Part shown: piece by piece, positions 1-8,973 of the stretch
Layout: each line of letters begins with the position of its first letter
Numbering within the stretch: position 1 is the stretch's first letter
Source: Caulobacterales bacterium
Lineage (GTDB): Bacteria > Pseudomonadota > Alphaproteobacteria > Caulobacterales > Caulobacteraceae
DNA length: 64,000 bases
Assembly (NCBI GenBank): GCA_019510435.1
Contig: JAEKKJ010000010.1
Location: 248,001 to 312,000, forward strand
Direction: 5' to 3'
The notes under the pieces: model-generated
Database searches by the model: none
Told to the model about the DNA's origin: nothing
What the model saw: only the letters and a program-made list of their open reading frames with translations
Made by a program: the position numbers and the translations under genes

Positions 1-1335
1 ATGTACGGGCAGAGCCTGGCGCATAACACCGAGTTCTTCATCGAGTACTTCGCCCTCGACCTGATCATGGACGAAGGCTCGTGCCGAGGCGTCACCGCCT
101 GGAAGCTGGACGACGGCTCCCTGCACCGCTTCCAGGCCCAGCTGGTGATCCTGGCCACCGGCGGCTACGGCCGCGCCTACTTCTCCGCCACCAGCGCCCA
201 CACCTGCACCGGCGACGGCGGCGGCATGGCCCTGCGCGCCGGCCTGCCGCTGCAGGACATGGAGTTCGTGCAGTTCCACCCGACCGGCATCTACGGCGCC
301 GGCTGCCTGATCACCGAGGGCGCACGCGGTGAGGGCGGCTATCTCACCAATTCCGAGGGCGAGCGGTTCATGGAGCGCTATGCGCCCACCGTGAAGGACC
401 TGGCGCCCCGCGACATGGTCAGCCGGGCCATGACCATGGAGATCCGCGAAGGCCGCGGCGTGGGGCCGAAGAAGGACCACATATTCCTGCACCTCGACCA
501 CCTGGATCCGAAGATCCTGGCCGAGCGGCTGCCCGGCATCTCCGAGAGCGCCAAGATCTTCGCCGGCGTCGACGTCACCAAGGAGCCGATCCCGGTGCTC
601 CCGACGGTGCACTACAACATGGGCGGGGTGCCCACGAACTTCTACTCGGAGGTGGTGACCAAGGTCGGCAAGGATCCCGACAAGGTGGTCCCGGGCCTGA
701 TGGCGGTGGGCGAGGCGGCCTGCGTCTCGGTGCACGGCGCCAATCGCCTGGGCTCCAACAGCCTGATCGACCTGGTGGTGTTCGGCCGCTCGGCCGCCCT
801 GCGGGCCGCCGACACCATCAAGGCCGGCGCGACCCAGCCCGAGCTGAAGCCGGCCATGACCGACCCGCACCTGGCGCGCCTCGACCGCTTCCGCAACGCC
901 AATGGCGGCACGCCGACGGCCGAGCTGCGGCTGGAGATGCAGAAGGCCATGCAGGAGGACGCCGCCGTCTACCGCACCTCCGAGGCCCTGGCCTCGGGCG
1001 TCGCGCGCATGCAGGCGGTGAACGCCAAACGGCCGGACCTGAAGGTCAGCGACCGCAGCCTGGTGTGGAACTCCGACCTGATGGAGACCCTGGAGCTCGA
1101 CAACCTGATCGGCCAGGCCATCGTCACCGTGGTCGGCGCCGGCAACCGCACCGAGAGCCGCGGCGCCCACGCGCACGAGAACTACCCGAACCGCGACGAC
1201 AAGACCTGGATGAAGCACACCCTGGCCTGGTTCGACGACAAGACCGGCAAGGTGAAGATCGATTACCGCCCGGTGCACGACTACACCCTGACCAACGACA
1301 TCGCCCCGATCCCGCCCAAGGCGCGGGTTTATTGA
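1..1335 (+). CDS. sdhA: Succinate dehydrogenase flavoprotein subunit (5' end cut by window)
   Basis: Catalytic flavoprotein of complex II, which oxidises succinate to fumarate in the TCA cycle at the inner membrane. The visible 444 residues are the C-terminal three quarters of a protein normally near 595; the ATG at base 1 is an internal methionine, not the start. Visible motifs are the FAD/substrate region [10 protein letters not shown], the catalytic stretch TEGARGEGG, the substrate-binding HYNMGG and the FAD-binding [11 protein letters not shown]. The C-terminal domain ends in an acidic, aromatic tail. sdhB follows after 23 bases. The upstream sdhC/sdhD genes are presumably outside the window. 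Confidence 0.97.
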   Translation: MYGQSLAHNTEFFIEYFALDLIMDEGSCRGVTAWKLDDGSLHRFQAQLVILATGGYGRAYFSATSAHTCTGDGGGMALRAGLPLQDMEFVQFHPTGIYGAGCLITEGARGEGGYLTNSEGERFMERYAPTVKDLAPRDMVSRAMTMEIREGRGVGPKKDHIFLHLDHLDPKILAERLPGISESAKIFAGVDVTKEPIPVLPTVHYNMGGVPTNFYSEVVTKVGKDPDKVVPGLMAVGEAACVSVHGANRLGSNSLIDLVVFGRSAALRAADTIKAGATQPELKPAMTDPHLARLDRFRNANGGTPTAELRLEMQKAMQEDAAVYRTSEALASGVARMQAVNAKRPDLKVSDRSLVWNSDLMETLELDNLIGQAIVTVVGAGNRTESRGAHAHENYPNRDDKTWMKHTLAWFDDKTGKVKIDYRPVHDYTLTNDIAPIPPKARVY

Positions 1336-1358
1336 GCTGAGCAGGAAGGACCGCTGAG

Positions 1359-2141
1359 ATGGCCGAATTCCGGCTCCCCAAGAACTCCCGCATCACCAAC
1401 GGCAAGCACTGGCCGGCCCAGCCGGGCTCGGGCAAGACGCGGACGTTTCGCATCTACCGCTACGATCCCGACAGCGGCGAGAACCCGCGCTGGGACAGCT
1501 ACGAGGTGGACACCAGCCAGTGCGGGCCGATGGTCCTGGACGTGCTGATCCACATCAAGAACACCATCGATCCCACCCTGACGTTCCGCCGCTCGTGCCG
1601 CGAGGGGATCTGCGGCTCGTGCGCCATGAACATCGCCGGCCGCAACACCCTGGCCTGCACCCACGGCCATGCGGAATGCCCTGGCGACAAGGTGGCCATC
1701 AGCCCGCTGCCGCACATGCCGGTGGTCAAGGACCTGGTGCCGGACCTGACGCTCTTCTACGCCCAGTACGCCTCGGTGGAGCCCTGGCTGCAGACCGAGA
1801 CGCCCGAGCCGCAGAAGGAGTGGCGCCAGGACCCGAAGGACCGCGAGAAGCTGGACGGCCTCTATGAGTGCATCCTCTGCGCCTGCTGCTCGACCAGCTG
1901 CCCCAGCTACTGGTGGAACCCGGAGAAGTACCTGGGCCCGGCCGCCTTGCTGCACGCCTACCGCTGGATCATCGACAGCCGCGACGAGGCCACTGGCCAC
2001 CGGCTGGACGAGCTGGAGGACCCCTTCAAGCTCTACCGCTGCCACACCATCATGAACTGCGCCCAGGTCTGCCCCAAGGGCCTCAACCCCGCCAAGGCGA
2101 TCGCCGAGGTGAAGAAGATGCTGGTCGACCGGGTGGTGTGA
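1359..2141 (+). CDS. sdhB: Succinate dehydrogenase iron-sulfur subunit
   Basis: Passes electrons from SdhA to ubiquinone through three Fe-S clusters. The 260-residue length is normal for the family. The N-terminal ferredoxin domain has the [2Fe-2S] ligands in [13 protein letters not shown] and a later Cys (LAC). The C-terminal domain has [12 protein letters not shown] for the [4Fe-4S] cluster and [17 protein letters not shown] for the [3Fe-4S] cluster. The ATG at 1359 follows the purine-rich AGGAAGGA. It lies in one operon with sdhA, 23 bases downstream. Confidence 0.98.
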   Translation: MAEFRLPKNSRITNGKHWPAQPGSGKTRTFRIYRYDPDSGENPRWDSYEVDTSQCGPMVLDVLIHIKNTIDPTLTFRRSCREGICGSCAMNIAGRNTLACTHGHAECPGDKVAISPLPHMPVVKDLVPDLTLFYAQYASVEPWLQTETPEPQKEWRQDPKDREKLDGLYECILCACCSTSCPSYWWNPEKYLGPAALLHAYRWIIDSRDEATGHRLDELEDPFKLYRCHTIMNCAQVCPKGLNPAKAIAEVKKMLVDRVV

Positions 2142-2239
2142 TCTGGGGCCCCTGGCCCGCCCCTCTAATGGGTATTGCGGGGTTCCAGGGGCGATCTACG
2201 GCCTAGGCTGTGCGGCGTCCCTTTGTGGAGCCCGGCCAG

Positions 2240-2818
2240 ATGCTGCAGCCCTGCGCGGTCTTGCGAGTCGCCCTCGCCGCGGCGGTCGTGCTGTGCGCCT
2301 CGCCCCTCGTGGCCCGGGCGCAGGACAGGCCGCAGATCGTCGCCCCGGCGACCGACCCCCAGGCCCAGGCCGACCTCGCCGACGCCTATTTCTACGGCCG
2401 CGGGCAGCCGCAGAGCTACAAGGAAGCCCGGCGCTGGTTCGACAAGGCCGCCGCGCAGGGCCACCCGCAGGCCACCCGCAGGCTCGGCGAGATGTACGCT
2501 GACGGCCTGGGCGGCAAGAAGAGCAAGACCAAGGCGCGGGAGCTCTGGATCGCCGCCGAGAAAGCCGGCGACCCGCAGGCCGCGATCCTGGTGGCCGACA
2601 GCCTCTACCAGGAGATCACCGGCAAGCGCACGCCTGAGCCGGGGAAGTTCAAGTTCGAGGGCGGCGTGCCGCTGGCCAGCGTCGACGACGCGATCGCCTG
2701 GTACGAGGCGGCCGAGGCTCACGATCCGCGCCCTGCCTCGCAGACCCGGGCCAAGGCTGCGCTCCATGTGCTGAAGACCCTGAAGTCGGCGGCCAGCGCC
2801 GCGCCGAAGGGCCGATAG
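2240..2818 (+). CDS. Secreted Sel1-repeat (TPR-like) protein
   Basis: About 192 residues from the ATG at 2240 (an in-frame start at 2210 would add ten residues). The N-terminus is a signal peptide: a hydrophobic stretch ending in VARAQ, so the mature protein is probably periplasmic. It then shows Sel1-type repeats, with signatures such as DAYFYGRGQ...EARRWFDKAAAQGH and RLGEMYADGLGG followed by ARELWIAAEKAGDPQA. These helical repeats usually act as protein-protein scaffolds. The partner is not evident. It converges on the TetR gene, whose end lies 7 bases away, and is separated from sdhB by 98 bases, so it is probably not in the sdh operon. Confidence 0.85.
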   Translation: MLQPCAVLRVALAAAVVLCASPLVARAQDRPQIVAPATDPQAQADLADAYFYGRGQPQSYKEARRWFDKAAAQGHPQATRRLGEMYADGLGGKKSKTKARELWIAAEKAGDPQAAILVADSLYQEITGKRTPEPGKFKFEGGVPLASVDDAIAWYEAAEAHDPRPASQTRAKAALHVLKTLKSAASAAPKGR

Positions 2819-2825
2819 GCGCCGG

Positions 2826-3407
2826 TCAGGCCCGCGGCGGCGGGCGGAACAGCACTTCCAGGCCGGCGATCACCTCGCCGATCAGCTCCTCGTCGCCGGA
2901 GGCGCTGGGGCTGAGGGCGGCGGCGCCGTGGGCGGCGGCCCAGACCGCCAGGGTGATCTGCTCCAGCCGGTTGCCGAACCGGCCCTGGGCGGCGGCGACC
3001 TCCTCGACGATGCGCTGCAGCACGGCCAGGGCGCTGGCCCGCGCCGCCGCCACCGCGGGCAGCTCGGCGATCTCGGGGTCGAACATCAGGCCGAACAGCG
3101 CCGGCTCGCGCAGGGCGAAGCGGAAATAGGCCGTAGCCCAGCCGCGAAGGCGCCCGCCCTCCCCGGCGGCCCGGTCAGCGGCCTCCAGCTCGCGGCGCAA
3201 CTCCACGAAGCCGCCCGCCGCCAGCTCGCCCAGCAGGGCGGTCTTGCCCTCGAAGTGGTGGTAGAGCGAGCCGGCGGTGATGCCCGCGCGCGCGGCCAGG
3301 GCGCGCAGGTTCAGCGGCTTCAGGCCGCCCTCGTCCAGCATGGCGCGCGCCTCGCGGATCAGCCGCCCTCGCGCATCGCCCACATGATACTTCCGCCGCG
3401 CCTCCAT
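2826..3407 (-). CDS. TetR/AcrR family transcriptional regulator
   Basis: 193 residues. The N-terminal helix-turn-helix is clear: an AARAGITAGSLYHHFEGK segment at roughly residues 40-57, preceded by LIREARAMLDEGGLK. The C-terminal ligand-binding half is helical and carries FGLMFDPEIAEL, seen in many TetR regulators of lipid or xenobiotic genes. It lies 40 bases downstream of the P450 gene on the same strand, so the two are probably cotranscribed and the protein may control the P450/ferredoxin cluster. The ligand is unknown. Confidence 0.9.
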   Translation of the reverse strand: MEARRKYHVGDARGRLIREARAMLDEGGLKPLNLRALAARAGITAGSLYHHFEGKTALLGELAAGGFVELRRELEAADRAAGEGGRLRGWATAYFRFALREPALFGLMFDPEIAELPAVAAARASALAVLQRIVEEVAAAQGRFGNRLEQITLAVWAAAHGAAALSPSASGDEELIGEVIAGLEVLFRPPPRA

Positions 3408-3447
3408 GCGCCGATCTTAGGCCGGCCCGGCCCGCGGCGTCGCGCCC

Positions 3448-4722
3448 TCAGTTGCGGGTGGGGATGACCACCGGCAGGGTCTCGTAGCCCTTGACGAACA
3501 CCGAGTGGGTCCGCTCCGGCTCGCGCACCAGCCGCACCTCCGGGAAGCGCTTAAGGATCTCTTCCCAGATGATGGTCAGCTGCAGCTCGGCCAGCCGGTT
3601 GCCCACGCAGCGGTGGATGCCAAAGCCAAAGGACAAATGGTTTCGCGGGCGCTCACGATCCACCTGATACACGTTCGGGCTCTCGATCTGGGCCTCGTCA
3701 CGGTTGCCCGAGACGTACCACATGGCGACGCGGTCGCCGGCGCGGATGGTTTTGCCGTGCAGCTCGAAGTCTTGGGTGGCGGTGCGGGCCATGTGGGCAA
3801 GTGGCGTCTGCCAGCGGATGGTTTCCGAGACCATGGAGGGGATGAGGGACGGGTTGCCCCGAAGCTTATCGTACTGGTCCGGGTTCTTGTTTAGCGCATA
3901 GACGGATCCGGATATTGTATTGCGGGTGGTGTCGTTGCCTCCGATGATCAGCAAGACCACGTTTGAATGGTAGTCTGTACTGCTGAGGTCTTTGGTGGCC
4001 TCGGCGTGGGCCATCATGGAGATGAGGTCGAACTTGGGTTCGGCGGCGATGCGGTCGGCCCATAGCTGGTCGAAGCGGGCGAAGCAGGCGTCGGCCTGCT
4101 CGCGCTTGTGGGCCCAGCTCTTGGCCGGGCCGAAGCCGGGGGCGTTGGTGAACATGTCGGACCAGAACGTCAGGTCCCGGCGGTCCTCCTGCGGATAGTC
4201 GAAGAGCGTGGCCAGGGTCATGGCCGTCAGCTCCTTGGAGACCTTGTCGACCCAGTCGAACTCCTCGCCGATCGGCAGGGCGTCCAGGATCGCGCCGGCC
4301 CGCTCGCGGATCAGCGGCGACATGGCGTGCAGGTTCTGCGGCGCCACGGCCGGACTGACCGTCTTGCGCTGCACGTCATGGCCCGGCGGGTCCATGGCGA
4401 TGAAGCTGTTGCCGCGCGGGCGCTTGTCAGCCTCGGCCTTGGCCTCGCGGGTCTGCAGCACGATGCCGTCGGCGGACGAGAACACCTCGTGGTTGGTGTC
4501 CACCGCCATGATGTCCTGGTAGCGGCTGACCGACCAGAAGCCGTCGTACTCGTCGTTCGGCGCCGTCCAGTGCACCGGCGCTTCCTTGCGCAGGCGATCG
4601 AAGATCGGCCACATGGCGTCGTTGGCGAAGAGGTCGGCCTGCGCCGGGTTCAGCGCCTCGAGCGGCAGGCTCGCAGCCTCCGCGGCCGCCGCCTGCTTGA
4701 AGTCCAGGGATCCGTCGTCCAC
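3448..4722 (-). CDS. Cytochrome P450, CYP153-like alkane/fatty acid hydroxylase
   Basis: Soluble class I P450 of 424 residues. The heme-binding loop FGFGIHRCVGNRLAE (Cys near residue 370), the ExxR of helix K (SETIRW) and the oxygen-activating helix I (IIGGNDTTRNTISG) are all intact. IGGNDTTRN and RWQTPLAHM are typical of the CYP153 family, whose known members hydroxylate the terminal carbon of medium-chain alkanes or fatty acids; the substrate here is inferred, not shown. A ferredoxin reductase and ferredoxin lie divergently upstream, supplying the electron chain. The helix I coding region (about 3820-4000) is visibly less GC-rich than the rest of the gene, which may mean mosaic ancestry. 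Confidence 0.93.
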   Translation of the reverse strand: MDDGSLDFKQAAAAEAASLPLEALNPAQADLFANDAMWPIFDRLRKEAPVHWTAPNDEYDGFWSVSRYQDIMAVDTNHEVFSSADGIVLQTREAKAEADKRPRGNSFIAMDPPGHDVQRKTVSPAVAPQNLHAMSPLIRERAGAILDALPIGEEFDWVDKVSKELTAMTLATLFDYPQEDRRDLTFWSDMFTNAPGFGPAKSWAHKREQADACFARFDQLWADRIAAEPKFDLISMMAHAEATKDLSSTDYHSNVVLLIIGGNDTTRNTISGSVYALNKNPDQYDKLRGNPSLIPSMVSETIRWQTPLAHMARTATQDFELHGKTIRAGDRVAMWYVSGNRDEAQIESPNVYQVDRERPRNHLSFGFGIHRCVGNRLAELQLTIIWEEILKRFPEVRLVREPERTHSVFVKGYETLPVVIPTRN

Positions 4723-4936
4723 GGCGCGCCTCCATCGCTTGCCACGGCGCCGCAGGGTCTTCGCCCGGCTGGCGCCAGTCCGGATTGGGCCTATCCAAAC
4801 GCTGTTCTACAACCCCAATTGCCGCGGCCCCCTTGGCTGTCGCAACGGCCACCCGTTATGGATCGGCGCCGCTTCGGCGGCTCCCCTCCCGCGGCGTTAA
4901 GTTGACGCTGCCGTCACTTTTGTGCATCGGAGAACC

Positions 4937-6169
4937 ATGAGCGAGCCGGCGGCGCATGTCGTGATCCTGGGCGCGGGCCATGCGGGGGGCACGGCGGCGG
5001 CCCTGCTGCGCCAGTACGGGCACGCCGGGCCGATCACCCTGGTGGGCGAGGAGCCGATCGCCCCCTACCAGCGGCCGCCGCTCTCCAAGGCCTGGCTGAA
5101 GGGCGAGGCCGACGCCGACTCCCTGGCCCTGAAGCCCCTGGAATTCTACGCCGAGCACGACATCGACTTCCGGCCCGGCGTCCGCGCCGAGAGCCTGAAC
5201 CGGGGCGCCAGGACCGTCGGCCTCTCGGATGGCGCCACCGTTTCCTACGACGCCCTGATCCTGGCCACCGGCGCGCGGGCCATCGCCCTGCCCATCGCCG
5301 GCAAGGACCTGGCGGGCGTCATGTCCCTGCGCACCGCCGCCGACGCCGAGGCGCTGAAGGCGGCGATCGGCCCCGGCAAGACCCTGGCCGTGGTGGGCGG
5401 CGGCTACATCGGCCTGGAGGTCGCCGCCTCGGGCCGCGCCCTGGGCGCCGAGGTGGTGGTGCTGGAGAAGGAGGACCGCCTCCTCGCCCGCGTCGCCTGC
5501 CCGCAGCTCTCCGACTTCTTCCAGGGCTATCACCAGACCCGCGGCGTCCGCTTCGAGCTGGGCTGCAGCGTCACCGGCTTCGAGGGAAAGGACGGCCACG
5601 TCACCGGCGTCACCCTGGCCGACGGCCGCACCCTCGCCTGCGACGCCGTGGTCGTGGGCGTCGGCGCCCATCCCAACGACGAGCTGGCCAAGGACGCGGG
5701 CCTCGAATGCGCCCGCGGCGTCGTCGTCGACCTCGACGCCCGCAGCGTCACCGACCCCGCCGTCTTCGCCATCGGCGACGTCGCCCACCGGCCGATGCCG
5801 ATCTACGAGCGCATGTTCCGCATGGAGAGCGTGCCCAACGCCCTGGAACAGGCCAAGCAGGCCGCCAGCGCCATCGTCGGCCGCCCGCGCCCCGCCGGGG
5901 AATGCCCCTGGCAGTGGTCGGACCAGTACGACCTGAAGCTGCAGATCGCCGGCTACGCCTTCGACACCACCGAGATCCTGGTGCGCGGCGACCCGGCGGC
6001 GGCGAAGTTCGCCATCTTCCACCTGAAGGGCGACCAGGTTCAGTCGGTGGAGGCCATCAACGCCCCGCCGGAGTTCATGATGGGCAAGCTGCTCATCCTT
6101 TCCCGCAAGCCCGTGAACAAGGCGAAGCTTGCGGACCCGTCCATTTCCATGAAAGAGGTCGCCGCCTAA
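4937..6169 (+). CDS. NAD(P)H-dependent ferredoxin reductase (FAD)
   Basis: About 410 residues of the putidaredoxin-reductase/rubredoxin-reductase family, which moves electrons from NAD(P)H via FAD to a [2Fe-2S] ferredoxin. The FAD dinucleotide fold is [14 protein letters not shown] at the N-terminus. The active-site region is [12 protein letters not shown], the NAD-binding fold is [15 protein letters not shown] near residue 155, and the second FAD motif is [10 protein letters not shown]. The ATG at 4937 is preferred over GTG at 4922 because GGAGA sits just before it. It is divergent from the P450 and 22 bases upstream of the ferredoxin, so it probably serves both. Confidence 0.94.
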   Translation: MSEPAAHVVILGAGHAGGTAAALLRQYGHAGPITLVGEEPIAPYQRPPLSKAWLKGEADADSLALKPLEFYAEHDIDFRPGVRAESLNRGARTVGLSDGATVSYDALILATGARAIALPIAGKDLAGVMSLRTAADAEALKAAIGPGKTLAVVGGGYIGLEVAASGRALGAEVVVLEKEDRLLARVACPQLSDFFQGYHQTRGVRFELGCSVTGFEGKDGHVTGVTLADGRTLACDAVVVGVGAHPNDELAKDAGLECARGVVVDLDARSVTDPAVFAIGDVAHRPMPIYERMFRMESVPNALEQAKQAASAIVGRPRPAGECPWQWSDQYDLKLQIAGYAFDTTEILVRGDPAAAKFAIFHLKGDQVQSVEAINAPPEFMMGKLLILSRKPVNKAKLADPSISMKEVAA

Positions 6170-6191
6170 GGCGCGGCGTGACGAGGGGCGT

Positions 6192-6512
6192 ATGGCCAAG
6201 ATCACCTACATCGAACACGACGGGACCGAGCACGCGATCGACGTCAAGACCGGGCTTTCGGTCATGGAAGGCGCGGTCAAGAACAACATCCCGGGCATCG
6301 ACGCCGACTGCGGCGGCGCCTGCGCCTGCGCCACCTGCCACGTCTATGTGGACGAGGCGTGGCTGGCCAAGACCGGCGAGCGGACCGCCATGGAGGAAAG
6401 CATGCTCGACTTCGCCGAGGGCGTCGCCGAGAACAGCCGCCTCTCCTGCCAGATCCGCGTCACCGACGACCTGGACGGCCTGCGGGTGACCATGCCCGAG
6501 AGCCAGCACTAG
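6192..6512 (+). CDS. [2Fe-2S] ferredoxin, adrenodoxin/putidaredoxin type
   Basis: 106 residues, the normal length of the vertebrate-type [2Fe-2S] ferredoxin family. The cluster ligands are the pattern [16 protein letters not shown] (three cysteines) plus the distal Cys in RLSCQI. The C-terminal MPESQH is typical of P450-partner ferredoxins, where the last residues contact the P450. It lies directly downstream of the reductase and is probably cotranscribed. Together with the divergent CYP153-like gene it completes a NADH to reductase to ferredoxin to P450 chain. Confidence 0.96.
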   Translation: MAKITYIEHDGTEHAIDVKTGLSVMEGAVKNNIPGIDADCGGACACATCHVYVDEAWLAKTGERTAMEESMLDFAEGVAENSRLSCQIRVTDDLDGLRVTMPESQH

Positions 6513-6525
6513 CCGCCGTCCCAAT

Positions 6526-6571
6526 CCCTCCCCGGGAGGGGCAGGCTTGGCAAAGCCAAGCCGGGGTGGGG
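6526..6571 (+). repeat. Dispersed double-hairpin intergenic repeat, copy 1
   Basis: Two adjoining small palindromes: CCCTCCC/GGGAGGG and CTTGGC-AAA-GCCAAG, then CCGGGGTGGGG. A close copy is at 8338-8393, and diverged copies lie at 31627-31679 and, inverted, at 31718-31767. It lies between the end of the ferredoxin gene and the convergent small gene at 6635, a position where it could act as a bidirectional transcription terminator. Confidence 0.75.
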
Positions 6572-6634
6572 AAGCCACGACCGGGCGCTGCCTCTACGGC
6601 CGGCCGCCAGTCGGCTTCCCGCAACGCCGCAAGC

Positions 6635-6790
6635 CTAGTCGCCCCCTGGCTCCTCCGTCCCCTCGAGCAGGGCTTCCAGGGCGGCGATCACCGCGCGTTC
6701 CAGCTTGGGCAGATCAACGGGCACCCGGTCCTCGCGGAGGTCTTGCAGCAGCGCCTGCAGCTGGCGGCGGCGCGCTTCGGAAAGGCGCAT
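6635..6790 (-). CDS. Very small protein coupled to the ClC gene
   Basis: 51 residues, beginning MRLSEARRRQLQALLQDL, a charged amphipathic helix-rich protein with an acidic tail and no signal or membrane segment. Its ATG overlaps the TGA of the ClC gene in a TGATG arrangement, so translation is probably coupled to it. The family is not recognised. High GC3 and coupling support it as a real gene, but length makes it uncertain. Confidence 0.55.
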   Translation of the reverse strand: MRLSEARRRQLQALLQDLREDRVPVDLPKLERAVIAALEALLEGTEEPGGD

Positions 6791-8184
6791 CAGGGCTCTC
6801 CAGGAAGGTTGGACGTGGCGCGGCTGAGCCGCCATCCGTTCGACAGGTGATGGTAGATGGGCTCGGGCATGATGCCGCTCGAGACCCAGCGGGCGGTGAG
6901 CGCCGCCAGCATCAAGGGGCCCACCAGGGCCGGGTCGCGGGTCATCTCCATCAGGATCACCGCGCTGGTCAGCGGCGCCTGCACCACCCCCGACAGGTAG
7001 CCGGTCATGCCCAGCACGACGGTGTCGTGGCCGGCGAAGGCCAGGCCGAGGCGCGCGAAGGCCGCGCCGACACCCGCGCCGATCGCCAGGGACGGGGCGA
7101 AGATGCCGCCCGGCGCCCCGGACGCGGCCGCGGCCAGGGTGGCGACAAACTTCGAACCGGCGAGGGCCAGTCCCCGGCCCGGATGGGCGCCCAGCAGGGA
7201 CTTGGCCTCCGCATATCCGGCCCCGAAGCTCAGGCCGCCCGAGGCCAGGGCGGCGCCGGCCGCGACCGCCCCGCACAGCGCGGCGAAGATCACCGGGTGG
7301 CGGGCTCGCCATCGCCCTATGGGCCCCGCCTCAGGCCCGATCAGCTCCGCCAGCAGCCGCGAAAACACGCCGCCGAGCAGGCCGCCGACACCACCGATCA
7401 GCGGCGCGGCGATCCAGGCCGACCCCAGGGCGCCGCCGCCGCCGCGCATGCCGAAATAGGCGTAGTCGCCGTGCACGGCGTAGGAGGCGACGCCGGCGAT
7501 CACCACGACGAGGATCACGGTCGTATGGGTCCGCCGCTCGAAGCTCTTCGCCAGTTCCTCGACGGCGAAGACGACGCCGGCGATCGGCGTGTTGAACGCC
7601 GCCGCGACCCCCGCCGCGCCACCCGCGATGATCAGGGCGCGCCGGCCCGGGCCCCCGCGCAGCCCGCGGGTCAGGGTGCGCATGATCCCGGCCACCACCT
7701 GGACGGTGGGCCCTTCGCGCCCGATGGACGCGCCGCACAGCAGCATGCCCACCGCCAGGACCACCTTCCAGACGGCGGTCTTCAGCGTCACCCGCTGGCC
7801 GCCCCATCGGCCGCGCCAGCGCTCCTCGGCCGCGGCGATCACCTGGGGAATGCCGCTGCCGGCCGCTTCGGGGGCGAAGCGGCGGGTGAGCCAGGTCACC
7901 GCGGCGAACCCCAGCGGCATCATGGCCAGCATGGCCCAGCGGTTGGTTGCGACCAGCCGCGCATGGGCCAGCATCGCCACGTCGCAGATCCGCGCAAAGG
8001 CCGCGGCGGCCAGCCCGCCCAGCACCGCGACGGCGACGATCGCCGCCATGCGCCAGGTCCGGCGGACGTGGAGGCGACGCGAGAGCTGGGCCCTGGACAG
8101 CGACGGCGGGCGACGACCTGCGTTCGCCGCCGCCTGGGCAATCGGGGTCTGGCGGGGCGCGCCGGCCGGCGAGGAGTCGGGCAT
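6790..8184 (-). CDS. ClC family chloride channel / H+-Cl- exchanger
   Basis: 464-residue integral membrane protein. The three signature regions forming the anion path are present: GSGIPQV, GREGPTVQV with the gating glutamate, and GGIFAPSLAIGA. FAVEEL matches the position of the inner proton glutamate of exchangers, so H+/Cl- antiport rather than a simple channel is likely. There is no CBS domain, as in short bacterial ClCs. An unusually long, basic N-terminal extension of about 45 residues precedes the first membrane segment. The role is probably anion or acid-stress homeostasis. A small gene at 6635 overlaps its stop codon. Confidence 0.93.
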   Translation of the reverse strand: MPDSSPAGAPRQTPIAQAAANAGRRPPSLSRAQLSRRLHVRRTWRMAAIVAVAVLGGLAAAAFARICDVAMLAHARLVATNRWAMLAMMPLGFAAVTWLTRRFAPEAAGSGIPQVIAAAEERWRGRWGGQRVTLKTAVWKVVLAVGMLLCGASIGREGPTVQVVAGIMRTLTRGLRGGPGRRALIIAGGAAGVAAAFNTPIAGVVFAVEELAKSFERRTHTTVILVVVIAGVASYAVHGDYAYFGMRGGGGALGSAWIAAPLIGGVGGLLGGVFSRLLAELIGPEAGPIGRWRARHPVIFAALCGAVAAGAALASGGLSFGAGYAEAKSLLGAHPGRGLALAGSKFVATLAAAASGAPGGIFAPSLAIGAGVGAAFARLGLAFAGHDTVVLGMTGYLSGVVQAPLTSAVILMEMTRDPALVGPLMLAALTARWVSSGIMPEPIYHHLSNGWRLSRATSNLPGEP

Positions 8185-8469
8185 CGGCGAGCTATATATC
8201 TCGCGGTGCGATCTTATGAAGTTGCAGATGAGGGTGGGGCGCGGGTTTGTTCATAAGCGACCGGTGATGGGGCGCCGCCGACACCGCTGACGCGCACCGT
8301 CGCGTCGGATGGGGCTTGCGGCGGCGAGGGGCGCCTTCCCTCCCCTTCATGGGGAGGGGCAGGCTTGGCGAACGCCAAGCCGGGGTGGGGAAGGTTGGAC
8401 TGGGCGCAAGGGGTTGGAAGGCGAGCCCCATGCGCGGCATTCTGGCCCGGCCCCGATGCGGTGACGCCC
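8185..8469. repeat. Intergenic region with double-hairpin repeat copy 2 (8338-8393)
   Basis: Divergent gap between the ClC and VOC genes. At 8338-8393 it holds CCCTCCCC..GGGGAGGGG followed by GCTTGGC-GAAC-GCCAAGC and CCGGGGTGGGG, a close copy of the element at 6526-6571. The short AT-richer stretch near 8195-8225 (TATATATCT, close to the ClC start) is the only obvious promoter-like sequence. Nothing coding was seen. Confidence 0.7.
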
Positions 8470-8868
8470 ATGCCCCCGGTCCCCAAGCTCCGCATCGCCC
8501 GCCCTACGGACGACCTGGACGCCCTGCTGGCCTTCTATCGCGACGGGCTGGGGCTCGACGTCCTCGCCCGCTTCGAGGACCACGACGGGTTCGACGGGGT
8601 CATGCTGGGCCGGCCGGATGCGCCGTATCACTTCGAGTTCACCCGGGCGCGGGGCCACCTCGCCGGCCGCGCGCCGAGCGCCGAGCATCTGGTGGTCTTC
8701 TACCTGCCGGAGCGGGCGGCGTGGGAGGCCGCGGTGGCGCGGATGCGCGGGGCGGGCTTCGAGCCGGTGGCGCCGTTCAATCCGTACTGGGCGGTGCGCG
8801 GGCTGACGTTCGAGGACCCGGATGGGTATCGGGTGGTGTTGGAGAATGGGGGGTGGGGGGAGTTTTGA
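8470..8868 (+). CDS. VOC (glyoxalase/bleomycin-resistance) superfamily protein
   Basis: About 132 residues from ATG 8470 (GTG at 8461 is the alternative). It has the paired beta-alpha-beta-beta-beta modules of the VOC fold: LRIARPTDDLDALLAFYRDG and GLTFEDPDGYRVVLENGGW. The sequence YHFEFT carries a likely metal or substrate side chain, and the C-terminal DPDGYRVVLEN is the usual last strand. Family members include lyases, dioxygenases and drug-binding proteins, and this sequence does not say which. It stands alone downstream of a repeat element. Confidence 0.88.
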   Translation: MPPVPKLRIARPTDDLDALLAFYRDGLGLDVLARFEDHDGFDGVMLGRPDAPYHFEFTRARGHLAGRAPSAEHLVVFYLPERAAWEAAVARMRGAGFEPVAPFNPYWAVRGLTFEDPDGYRVVLENGGWGEF

Positions 8869-8973
8869 CTCGGAGGCGGACGTCGGAACGGTCGGCTTCC
8901 GGCGCGTTTGGCCCGGGCAGCCGCGATCGTGTTTAGAGACTCCGCGTTCATCGGGCCTTTCTCATTTCAGCGG

